Shown: positions 1-6,627 of the stretch, one piece after another
How the letters are laid out: each line of letters opens with the position of its first letter
How positions within the stretch are numbered: position 1 is the first letter of the stretch
Assembly (NCBI GenBank): GCA_019752245.1
Contig: JAIEMH010000199.1
Location: 1-16,578 of the forward strand
DNA length: 16,578 nucleotides
Reading direction: 5' to 3'
Source of the DNA: Flavobacteriaceae bacterium
GTDB taxonomy: Bacteria > Bacteroidota > Bacteroidia > Flavobacteriales > Flavobacteriaceae
Made by a program: the position numbers and the translations under genes
The notes under the pieces: generated by a model
Told to the model about the DNA's origin: nothing
Database searches by the model: none
What the model saw: only the letters and a program-made list of their open reading frames with translations

Positions 1-2
1 AA

Positions 3-149
3 TACGGTTGCTATATGGCTGCTGGTTGGAATACCTGGAATTTCTATGCTTATTATGGTTTAAAGCCAATCTTCAAATCGGCAAAAATTAATGGTGAAGA
101 AATTAAAATGATTTCTTTTAACGTAGGATTGCAGTTTTATATTCTATAA
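3..149 (+). CDS. C-terminal fragment of an outer-membrane beta-barrel protein (5' end outside window)
   Basis: An open frame enters from the left edge and ends at TAA (147-149), giving the last 48 residues of a protein. The tail has the alternating aromatic and polar pattern of outer-membrane beta strands, with WNTWNFYAYYGL early on and the C-terminal strand SFNVGLQFYIL. A final strand ending in a hydrophobic residue is typical of barrels inserted by the BAM machinery. The family cannot be named from this fragment; a generic Bacteroidetes OMP_b-brl-type porin-like protein is the best guess. Its last six bases overlap the end of the convergent PAP2-like gene, so there is no terminator between the two. 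Confidence 0.6.
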   Translation, partial: YGCYMAAGWNTWNFYAYYGLKPIFKSAKINGEEIKMISFNVGLQFYIL

Positions 150-749
150 CCAAAATACCCACAAGACCATTTGTGGTAACATTCCAGCAACATAACCAAT
201 TATCAATTCTTCCATTGTGTGGGCTTTCATAAAGAGTCTTGAGGAAGCAACAATTCCTGTGGCTAAAAATAGTGTTGCAATACTATAAATAATGTTTAAT
301 TCATGATGAACACTCATGCCAATTACAAAAAAGCTTAAGGCACTTAATGCAATCATGTGAATGCTGGCTTTAATCTTAGCATAAATTAAAGTAAAAGCGA
401 TTACGGTGCTACAAATTGCGCCAAGAAAGAAAAAGTATAATTCAGGAAAGCGGTCTATTGTTACGCTTTTACTAATAAGAATTATGGTTAAAGCAATCTG
501 CATTAACAATGGAATTTTCCTTTGTGAAGCATCAGAAAGCATTATTGTATCTACTTTCCCGAAAGTTCGAAGCAAATAAAAAAAGGATAACGGAAGAAAA
601 AAAGTAATAATTATTACTTGAAACATTAATAAATAGTATTGTTCTTTAGCATAATAGCCATCACTATAGAGAATGTAGAAAACGGTTCCTAATACAGGAA
701 TGAAAATAGGATGGAAGAGATAAGAAAAAAAAGGAAGTACTTTTTTCAA
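144..749 (-). CDS. PAP2-like integral membrane protein (putative lipid phosphatase)
   Basis: A 201-residue protein with about six hydrophobic segments, so an inner-membrane protein. The spacing of polar residues resembles the PAP2 lipid-phosphatase superfamily in degenerate form. R77-K-I-P80 could be motif 1 and A128-S-I-H131 motif 2 (normally PSGH). S170-R171 followed by five residues, H177 and then E181 matches motif 3 (SRx5HxxxD, with E for D). Known PAP2 enzymes dephosphorylate phosphatidate, phosphatidylglycerol phosphate or undecaprenyl diphosphate; which substrate applies here is not visible, and catalysis is unproven. The start is a TTG (747-749): an in-frame stop lies three codons upstream, and the next ATG is at residue 42, inside a membrane segment. 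A TAnnTTTG box at 767-774 would give a leader of about ten bases. It overlaps the convergent partial gene by six bases. Confidence 0.6.
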   Translation of the reverse strand: MKKVLPFFSYLFHPIFIPVLGTVFYILYSDGYYAKEQYYLLMFQVIIITFFLPLSFFYLLRTFGKVDTIMLSDASQRKIPLLMQIALTIILISKSVTIDRFPELYFFFLGAICSTVIAFTLIYAKIKASIHMIALSALSFFVIGMSVHHELNIIYSIATLFLATGIVASSRLFMKAHTMEELIIGYVAGMLPQMVLWVFWL

Positions 750-766
750 GACAATTTATTTGATAA

Positions 767-799
767 CAAATATAGTATTTTGAAACTATAATTTCACAA
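767..799 (-). promoter_or_regulatory. Flavobacterial promoter of the PAP2-like gene
   Basis: The minus strand reads TATATTTG at 774-767, a perfect match to the Bacteroidetes -7 box TAnnTTTG. A TTG lies 22 bases upstream at 799-797, within the 17-23 base spacing described for Flavobacterium. Transcription would start near 760, roughly ten bases before the TTG start codon. It lies between the rpoN terminator and the gene, so this gene is probably its own transcription unit. Confidence 0.6.
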
Positions 800-811
800 A
801 AGACAAAACCA

Positions 812-922
812 ATCTAGCCCTGATAGGAATGAAAATAAAAAAACTTCCAGTGTTTGGAAGTTTTTTTATTGTAATGTATAGCAGGAATATGGAACTCAAG
901 AAAAGACCGAGCCATTCGCTCC
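812..922. other. Structured intergenic element 3' of rpoN, possible repeat or non-coding RNA
   Basis: This spacer holds the terminator hairpin nested between two blocks that can pair: CCTG (819-822) with CAGG (882-885), and TA (824-825) with TA (879-880). A second small hairpin follows, GAGC-CATTC-GCTC (909-921). The blocks TAGCCCTGATAGGAATG and TATAGCAGGAATATGGAAC resemble sequences I recall as recurring between genes in Flavobacterium, possibly including the Rfam flavo-1 motif. That resemblance is from memory and unverified. No open reading frame is present. Confidence 0.35.
835..869 (-). terminator. Intrinsic terminator downstream of rpoN (bidirectional)
   Basis: A perfect inverted repeat: A7 then CTTCCA (837-849), loop GTGTT (850-854), then TGGAAG and T7 (855-867). 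Two more A/T pairs extend it outward. The GC-rich core with flanking A and T runs makes it a Rho-independent terminator in either direction. It lies about 60 bases past the rpoN stop and before the PAP2-like gene promoter, so the natural reading is termination of rpoN transcripts. It also sits inside a larger element (812-922) described in the findings. Confidence 0.85.
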
Positions 923-929
923 TAAAAAA

Positions 930-2396
930 TTAAATCTTCTTTCTCATTCGTGCCACAGGAATGTCTAATTGTTCACGATATTTTGCAATAGTTCGTCGCG
1001 CAATTGGATAGCCTTTTTCTTTTAGAATTTCAGCTAATTGATCGTCTGGAAGCGGTTTGCTTTTATCTTCGTCTTCAATAGTATTTTGAAGTATTTTCTT
1101 GATTTCTAGCGTAGAAACGTCTTCGCCTTGATCGTTTTTCATGGCTTCTGAGAAGAATTCTTTAATCAATTTTGTACCGTATGGTGTGTCAACATATTTG
1201 CTGTTTGCTACACGAGAAACGGTTGAAATATCTAGACCAACCATGTCGGCAATGTCTTTTAGAATCATTGGTTTCATTGAGGTTTCTTCACCGTCTAGAA
1301 AGTATTCTTCTTGAAAATGCATGATGGCGTTCATGGTTACAAAAAGGGTTTCTTGGCGTTGTTTGATAGCGTCGATAAACCATTTGGCCGAATCCAATTT
1401 TTGTTTGATAAACTGAACAGCATCTTTTTGTGAACCCGATTTGTCACGAGAATCTTTATAGGTTTGCATCATTTCTTGGTAATCTTTAGAAACGTGCAGT
1501 GATGGAGCATTTCTGCCATTTAAGGTCAGTTCTAGCTCGCCGTCGTTGATTCTTATCGCAAAATCTGGAATGATGTTTTCGGTAACTTTGTTGTTTCCGG
1601 TAAAAGAACCTCCTGGTTTTGGGTTTAATTTTTCTATTTCGTGAATTGCTTTTTTGAGCTGATCTTGCGAAATACTGTATTTTTGAAGTAACTTATCGTA
1701 ATGTTTTTTGGTAAACGCTTCAAATTGGTTTTCGACAATATCAATTGCTAAATCAACATATTCTGTTGGCGTTTTGTGCTTTAATTGCAATAATAAACAT
1801 TCTTGTAAATCGCGCGCACCAACACCTGAAGGTTCTAATTCGTGGATTACGTGTAGCATACGCTCTACATTTTTCTCATCGGTGTAAATACCTTGAGTGA
1901 ATGCCATATCGTCAACAATATCTTGAATTGTTCTTCTAATGTAGCCCATATCATCAATGCTTCCAACTAAGAATTCTGCGATTTCTCTATCAGCATCATT
2001 CAAAATAAAAGTATTCAACTGATTGATTAAATCTTGATGAAAACTTACCGGAGATGCATACGGATTTTCGCGATCGTCATCGTCGTCACTAAAATTGTTG
2101 GCTTGCAGTTTGTAATCTGGAATTTCGTCATTGCTTAAATATTCGTCAACATTGATGTCTTCTGCGTCTATATTTTCGCTGCCTTCATAATCGTCGTATT
2201 CGTCGTTGTTGTCGAATTCGTCTTTTTCAAAAACCTCTTCCTCATCTTTACCAGTTTCCAATGCTGGATTCTCGTTCATTTCTTCCAACAAGCGTTGCTC
2301 AAATGCCAGCGTTGGCAATTGAATCAACTTCATCAACTGAATTTGTTGAGGAGATAATTTTTGAGATAATTTGAATTGTAAGTTTTGTTTTAACAT
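930..2396 (-). CDS. rpoN: RNA polymerase sigma-54 factor RpoN
   Basis: A 488-residue sigma-54 factor that directs core RNA polymerase to -24/-12 promoters and needs an AAA+ activator to open them. Region I, rich in Gln and Leu (about 1-47, QQIQLMKLIQLP), is the activator-interacting domain. A very acidic Region II linker follows (about 51-110, ending in a run of five Asp). The core-binding domain includes LEPSGVGARDLQECL (187-201) and LNPKPGGSF (257-265). The helix-turn-helix is near 377-400 (ILKDIADMVGLDISTVSRV), and the RpoN box ARRTIAKYRE is at 466-475, so all functional parts are present. The ATG start gives a standard N-terminus. It lies 112 bases downstream of asnS on the same strand, with a palindromic repeat between them. 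No perfect TAnnTTTG box is visible upstream, so read-through from asnS is possible. No bEBP activator gene is in the window. Confidence 0.97.
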   Translation of the reverse strand: MLKQNLQFKLSQKLSPQQIQLMKLIQLPTLAFEQRLLEEMNENPALETGKDEEEVFEKDEFDNNDEYDDYEGSENIDAEDINVDEYLSNDEIPDYKLQANNFSDDDDDRENPYASPVSFHQDLINQLNTFILNDADREIAEFLVGSIDDMGYIRRTIQDIVDDMAFTQGIYTDEKNVERMLHVIHELEPSGVGARDLQECLLLQLKHKTPTEYVDLAIDIVENQFEAFTKKHYDKLLQKYSISQDQLKKAIHEIEKLNPKPGGSFTGNNKVTENIIPDFAIRINDGELELTLNGRNAPSLHVSKDYQEMMQTYKDSRDKSGSQKDAVQFIKQKLDSAKWFIDAIKQRQETLFVTMNAIMHFQEEYFLDGEETSMKPMILKDIADMVGLDISTVSRVANSKYVDTPYGTKLIKEFFSEAMKNDQGEDVSTLEIKKILQNTIEDEDKSKPLPDDQLAEILKEKGYPIARRTIAKYREQLDIPVARMRKKI

Positions 2397-2407
2397 TTTT
2401 TATAGTT

Positions 2408-2499
2408 GCTGAGTAACTAAGTTTCTGAGTTTCTCTTTGTGATTTTAAATTAATAAAAATATTTTAAACCTTAGCATCTCAGAAACTGAGTAACTAAGG
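2408..2499. repeat. Palindromic intergenic repeat pair between asnS and rpoN
   Basis: Two related copies face each other. Copy A (2408-2435), read on the minus strand, begins GAGAAACTCAGAAACTTAG. Copy B (2469-2499), on the plus strand, contains CTCAGAAACTGAGTAACTAAG. Copy B folds on its own: CCTTAG (2469-2474) pairs with CTAAGG (2494-2499), and CTCAG (2478-2482) pairs with CTGAG (2486-2490) around an AAA loop. Together they make a large imperfect inverted repeat around an AT-rich centre. This looks like a REP-type element and could also affect the asnS 3' end. Confidence 0.6.
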
Positions 2500-2508
2500 A
2501 ACTTAAAA

Positions 2509-3945
2509 TTAAAATTCTGCGTTTTGTGGTGTTCTTGGAAACGGAATTACGTCGCGAATATTAGTCATTCCGGTTACGAAAAGAACCAATCTTTCAAATC
2601 CTAATCCGAAACCAGAGTGAACAGCCGATCCAAATCTTCTAGTATCTAAATACCACCAAAGTTCTTCTTCGTCGATTCCTAGCGCTTTCATTTTTTCTAC
2701 TAAAACATCAAAACGTTCTTCTCTTTGTGAACCTCCAACGATTTCTCCAATTCCTGGAAAAAGAATATCCATCGCGCGAACTGTTTTTCCATCTTCGTTC
2801 AAACGCATGTAAAACGCTTTAATATTTGCAGGATAATCAAATAAAATTACCGGACATTTAAAGTGTTTTTCAACTAAATATCTTTCGTGTTCGCTTTGCA
2901 AATCTGCACCCCATTCGTTGATGATGTAGTTAAATTTTTTCTTTTTATTTGGAGTCGAATCTCTTAAAATATCAATAGCTTCGGTATAAGAAACACGTTT
3001 GAAATTGTTTTCTAATACAAAGTTTAATTTTTCTAACAAGGCCATTTCGCTACGTTCAGCTTGTGGTTTGGATTTTTCTTCTTCCAACAAACGCGCTTCT
3101 AAGAATTTTAAATCTTCGGGACATTTATCCATCGTATATTTAATTACGTATTGAATAAAATCTTCTGCCAAATCCATATTGTCGTTCAAATCATTGAAAG
3201 CTACTTCTGGTTCAATCATCCAAAATTCAGCTAGGTGACGAGAAGTGTTAGAGTTTTCAGCTCTAAAAGTTGGTCCGAAAGTATAAATTTGACCCAATGC
3301 CATTGCATAAGTTTCGCCTTCTAATTGTCCAGAAACGGTTAAGTTGGTTTCTTTTCCGAAGAAATCTTCTTTATAATTTACTTTTCCGTCTTCTGTTCTT
3401 GGCGTGTTGTCAAATGGTAAAGCGGTAACTTTAAACATCTCGCCTGCGCCCTCAGCATCAGAACCTGTTATAATTGGCGTGTTTACATATACAAATCCTT
3501 TTTCTTGAAAATAACTGTGTACTGCAAATGAAAGAACCGAACGGACTCTCATGATTGCACCAAACATATTTGTTCGTGGGCGTAAATGTGCATTTTCGCG
3601 AAGAAAATCTAAACTTGGTTTGTTCTTTGGTTGTATCGGAAACTTCTCAGCATCGCAATCGCCAAGAATTTCTAATTTAGAAACCTGAATTTCATATTTT
3701 TGTCCAGCACCTTTACTTTCTACCAATTCTCCTGTAACAGAAATTGCTGCACCAGTTGTAATTCTTTTTAAAGTTTCTTCAGGTGTATTTTCAAAATCTA
3801 CTACACATTGAATGTTATTAATAGTTGAACCATCGTTCAATGCTATAAATTGATTGTTTCTAAAAGTTCTTACCCAACCTTTTGCATTTATTTCATGTAG
3901 CGTTTTTGTGCTGTTTAATAAGTCTTTAACTTTTGTATGTTTCAT
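2509..3945 (-). CDS. asnS: Asparaginyl-tRNA synthetase
   Basis: A 478-residue class IIb synthetase that charges tRNA-Asn with asparagine using ATP, in the cytoplasm. The N-terminal OB-fold anticodon-binding domain covers about residues 1-100 (WVRTFRNNQFIALNDGS near 24-40). The catalytic domain shows GSDAEGAGEMF (161-171), motif 2 FRAENSNTSRHLAEF (227-241), IVGGSQREER (402-411) and motif 3 GFGLGFERLVLF (445-456), ending in NIRDVIPFPRTP. The Asn rather than Asp/Lys identity rests on the overall match to the bacterial AsnS pattern, including motif 2. The length is normal for the family. The ATG at 3943-3945 is preceded by a roughly 60-base leader with a REP-like palindrome and a TAnnTTTG box at 4011-4018. 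rpoN follows on the same strand. Confidence 0.97.
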   Translation of the reverse strand: MKHTKVKDLLNSTKTLHEINAKGWVRTFRNNQFIALNDGSTINNIQCVVDFENTPEETLKRITTGAAISVTGELVESKGAGQKYEIQVSKLEILGDCDAEKFPIQPKNKPSLDFLRENAHLRPRTNMFGAIMRVRSVLSFAVHSYFQEKGFVYVNTPIITGSDAEGAGEMFKVTALPFDNTPRTEDGKVNYKEDFFGKETNLTVSGQLEGETYAMALGQIYTFGPTFRAENSNTSRHLAEFWMIEPEVAFNDLNDNMDLAEDFIQYVIKYTMDKCPEDLKFLEARLLEEEKSKPQAERSEMALLEKLNFVLENNFKRVSYTEAIDILRDSTPNKKKKFNYIINEWGADLQSEHERYLVEKHFKCPVILFDYPANIKAFYMRLNEDGKTVRAMDILFPGIGEIVGGSQREERFDVLVEKMKALGIDEEELWWYLDTRRFGSAVHSGFGLGFERLVLFVTGMTNIRDVIPFPRTPQNAEF

Positions 3946-3961
3946 TTCGTGTTTAAAATTT

Positions 3962-3990
3962 AGCCCTTCGACTGCGCTCTGGGTGACAGT
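3962..3990. repeat. REP-like sequence in the asnS leader
   Basis: The stretch reads CCCTTCGACTGCGCTC, then TGGGTGACAG. It closely resembles a repeat I recall as common between genes in flavobacteria and other bacteria (CCTTCGACT-GCGCTCAGGGTGAC). It is GC-rich against a very AT-rich background, which makes it stand out. It lies between the predicted asnS promoter and start codon, so it should be transcribed as part of the leader. Confidence 0.55.
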
Positions 3991-4010
3991 TTATCTTAAA
4001 TATCCTTATG

Positions 4011-4018
4011 CAAATATA
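4011..4018 (-). promoter_or_regulatory. -7 promoter box of asnS
   Basis: The minus strand reads TATATTTG, a perfect TAnnTTTG, just past the stop codon of the upstream RND-type gene. No matching -33 TTG is visible at the usual spacing, because the upstream DNA is AT-only. The predicted leader is about 60 bases and contains the REP-like palindrome. Confidence 0.5.
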
Positions 4019-4020
4019 AA

Positions 4021-6441
4021 TTATTTATTTTTCTTTTCTAATTCGTCCAACTCTTCATCGGAATGTTCTAGAATATCAATTGTTGGTTCTAAGAATTCTT
4101 GCTCGTTTGCTAATGTTTTATTTAATGTCAAAACTAATGATGGTAATAAAACCAAATTAGCCAACATTCCAAAACAAAGTGTTATTGATACCAATCCGCC
4201 AAGTGCAACTGTACCACCAAAGCTAGAAAGCATGAATACAGAAAATCCAAAAAACAATACAATTGAGGTGTAAAACATACTAATTCCGGCATCGTTGAAG
4301 GTTGCAAATACTGATTTTTTTATCTTCCAATCGTTTCGTGCAAGTTCCAATCGATATTGTGCTAAGAATCGTAAAGTGTCGTCTACAGATAACCCAAAGG
4401 CAATTCCGAAAACTAATAATGTTGATGGTTTTAATGGAATTCCCAAAAAGCCCATAATTCCAGCAGTCATTATTAACGGCAATAAATTTGGAATTATTGC
4501 TACCAAAACCATCTTAAACGAACGGAACATTAAGGCTACCAAACCACCTGTTAGAGCAAAGGCGAAAAGTAATGATGATAAAAGGTTGTCAAGCAAATAT
4601 TTTGTACCTTTTTGAAAAACGGATGCTTTACCAGTAATAATAACTTCGTATTTAGGTTCTGGAAAAAGCTTGTTAATCTTTCGACGTAATTGTGCTTCTA
4701 CTTCTTCCATTTTATCGCCATTTTCATCTTTGATAAACGTGGTCATTCGGGCAATACTTCCGTCGTTACTCAAATAACTTTTGAGTTGATTGTCTTTTGA
4801 ATTTTTAAAGGTATTTTTAATGTAGGGTAACAAAAAAGTTTCTTCTTGCGAGGATGGAATTGCGTAAAATTCTGGATTACCATTGTAATAGGCTTGTGTA
4901 AAACTTTTGGCAACATTCACTATTGACAAAGGTTTTGAAAGTTCTGGAATTTCGTTTATTGTTTCTTCCAGTTCTTCCATTCTTTTTAAGTTGGTAAGTT
5001 TCATGGCACCGTTTTTCTTTTTGGTGTCAATCATTATTTCTAGTGGCATCACACCGCTAAATTCTTTTTCGAAGAATCGAATGTCATCAAAGAATTCGGT
5101 TTTCTTTGGCATGTCTTCAATAATACTTCCCGACATTTTGATTTCGTAAATACCAATAATTCCGAATACTAAAAAAACTACTGAGGTTACATAAACACTA
5201 AAACGGTTATATTTCACAGTCTTGATTATCCACTCGAAAAAGGTAGTTAGCGAGTCGCGTTCTAAATGTCCGAGATGTCTCGAGTTTGGTGGAGGAATGT
5301 AACTGAAGAAAATAGGAATTATAAGTAGGCTCAACAGGTAGATAGTTAAAATATTTAGTGTTGTTACTACGCCAAATTCTTTTAGAAGTATATTATTTGT
5401 TACAATAAAAGTTGCAAAACCTACTGCGGTTGTAATATTGGTCATTAAAGTTGCAGTTCCGGTTTTGGTGATAACACGTTGCAATGATTTGGCCTTGTTA
5501 GAATGTTTGTGGTATTCCTGATGGTATTTGTTTATAAAAAATATGCAATTCGGAATTCCAATTACAATAACCAATGTTGGTACTAAAGCTGTAAGAACTG
5601 TGATTTCATAGCCCATTGCTCCCATAATTCCGAACGACCACATCACGCCAATAATTACAACAATCATCGAAACCATTGTTGCTCTAAACGAACGGAAAAA
5701 ATAGAAAAATATAAGCGATGTAATCAATAAAGCTGCGCCAATAAACAATCCAATTTCATCAATAATCGTTTTAGCATTTAGCGTTCTTATGTATGGCATT
5801 CCCGAAACGTGCGGTTTTATTCCGGTTTCTTTGTAAAACTTGTCTATTTCAGGAATGAATTTTTTAAGAATATAATTCTTTCTAGCTGTGGTGTTTACAA
5901 TTTTTTTGTCAATATAAATTGCTGATCTAACGGCTTGTGTGCTTTTATTAAAAAGTAATCCTTCATAAAAAGGAAAATTTGTAAAAAAATCTGTTTTTAA
6001 AGTAGTTAAATAGTTTTGGTCGTTAATCTTACTCGGATTAACAAATGGTTTTAACTGAAAGGTTTTAAGCGAATCGTTTTTAACTAATTTCTGAAGATTA
6101 TCAACCGAAATAACCAAAGTTACTTCTTTATCACTTTTAAATTTTTCCATCATTTCGCTCCAAGCTTTGAATACTTTTGGAGTAAATAATTTATGATCTT
6201 TGGTTGCTATAACAATTAGATTTCCTTCTTCGCCAAAGTTTTTTAGAAATTTATCGTAATCAACATTTACTTTATCGTCTGCTGGAATAAGGTTTGCCTC
6301 AGTTTTAGTAAACCTAACATTTTTCCATTGCAATGCAAAAAGAACAGTAATTGCGACAACACCTAGTAATAAAACAACTCTATTTCTAAGGATAACTCGC
6401 GCTATAAATTCCCAGAAACCAATACCTAACATCTTTTTCAT
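4021..6441 (-). CDS. RND/MMPL superfamily membrane exporter
   Basis: A protein of 806 residues from ATG at 6439-6441, with the two-lobe plan of RND transporters. TM1 is about 22-38, followed by a periplasmic domain (about 40-225) and five helices (about 228-385). The second lobe has a lead helix (about 413-432), a periplasmic domain (to about 615) and five helices to about 780. A short acidic tail is cytoplasmic. The second lobe carries AFGLSVDDTLRF (681-692), the helix-4 acidic signature typical of proton-driven members. The equivalent in the first lobe is IGIPNCIFF (294-302), without an acid. Single-gene MMPL-like proteins export lipids, hopanoids or lipoprotein cargo in other bacteria; the substrate here is unknown, and no adaptor or outer-membrane gene is adjacent. 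The longer frame starts at a TTG (6462) that lies inside the promoter -7 box, so ATG is preferred. Confidence 0.85.
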   Translation of the reverse strand: MKKMLGIGFWEFIARVILRNRVVLLLGVVAITVLFALQWKNVRFTKTEANLIPADDKVNVDYDKFLKNFGEEGNLIVIATKDHKLFTPKVFKAWSEMMEKFKSDKEVTLVISVDNLQKLVKNDSLKTFQLKPFVNPSKINDQNYLTTLKTDFFTNFPFYEGLLFNKSTQAVRSAIYIDKKIVNTTARKNYILKKFIPEIDKFYKETGIKPHVSGMPYIRTLNAKTIIDEIGLFIGAALLITSLIFFYFFRSFRATMVSMIVVIIGVMWSFGIMGAMGYEITVLTALVPTLVIVIGIPNCIFFINKYHQEYHKHSNKAKSLQRVITKTGTATLMTNITTAVGFATFIVTNNILLKEFGVVTTLNILTIYLLSLLIIPIFFSYIPPPNSRHLGHLERDSLTTFFEWIIKTVKYNRFSVYVTSVVFLVFGIIGIYEIKMSGSIIEDMPKKTEFFDDIRFFEKEFSGVMPLEIMIDTKKKNGAMKLTNLKRMEELEETINEIPELSKPLSIVNVAKSFTQAYYNGNPEFYAIPSSQEETFLLPYIKNTFKNSKDNQLKSYLSNDGSIARMTTFIKDENGDKMEEVEAQLRRKINKLFPEPKYEVIITGKASVFQKGTKYLLDNLLSSLLFAFALTGGLVALMFRSFKMVLVAIIPNLLPLIMTAGIMGFLGIPLKPSTLLVFGIAFGLSVDDTLRFLAQYRLELARNDWKIKKSVFATFNDAGISMFYTSIVLFFGFSVFMLSSFGGTVALGGLVSITLCFGMLANLVLLPSLVLTLNKTLANEQEFLEPTIDILEHSDEELDELEKKNK

Positions 6442-6459
6442 ATGACCTAAAATGGGATG

Positions 6460-6487
6460 CAAAGGTAATCAAAACCGCTCAAAACAA
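6460..6487 (-). promoter_or_regulatory. Flavobacterial promoter of the RND/MMPL gene
   Basis: On the minus strand, TTG (6487-6485), a 17-base spacer and TACCTTTG (6467-6460) match the Flavobacterium -33/-7 consensus exactly. Transcription would start near 6453, about a dozen bases before ATG 6441. The alternative TTG start codon is part of the -7 box, so it would not be transcribed from this promoter. Confidence 0.75.
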
Positions 6488-6591
6488 AAGAACTTCACTG
6501 TATCTTTTATATAGAATTTTAGCTATTTCGTTATAATGTAAAATTCGTATTAAAATTATAGTGTTTTTACAATTTTTGATGCAATTTTTCT

Positions 6592-6599
6592 CATATTTG
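6592..6599 (+). promoter_or_regulatory. Weak candidate -7 box for the antiporter gene
   Basis: CATATTTG differs from TAnnTTTG by one base and lies 28 bases before the ATG at 6628. No -33 TTG is seen at 17-23 bases upstream. AATTTTTG at 6571-6578 is an equally imperfect alternative. The 165-base gap between the divergent genes holds nothing else I recognise. Confidence 0.3.
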
Positions 6600-6627
6600 T
6601 AAAGCTAAAAAAAACTTTGTTTTAAGA

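Noticed and set aside
3854..4273. Plus-strand 139-residue open frame over the asnS 5' end and the RND gene 3' end
   Set aside because: It is antisense to two well-supported genes and has low-complexity, Ser/Asn-rich content with no domain. It is a shadow frame.
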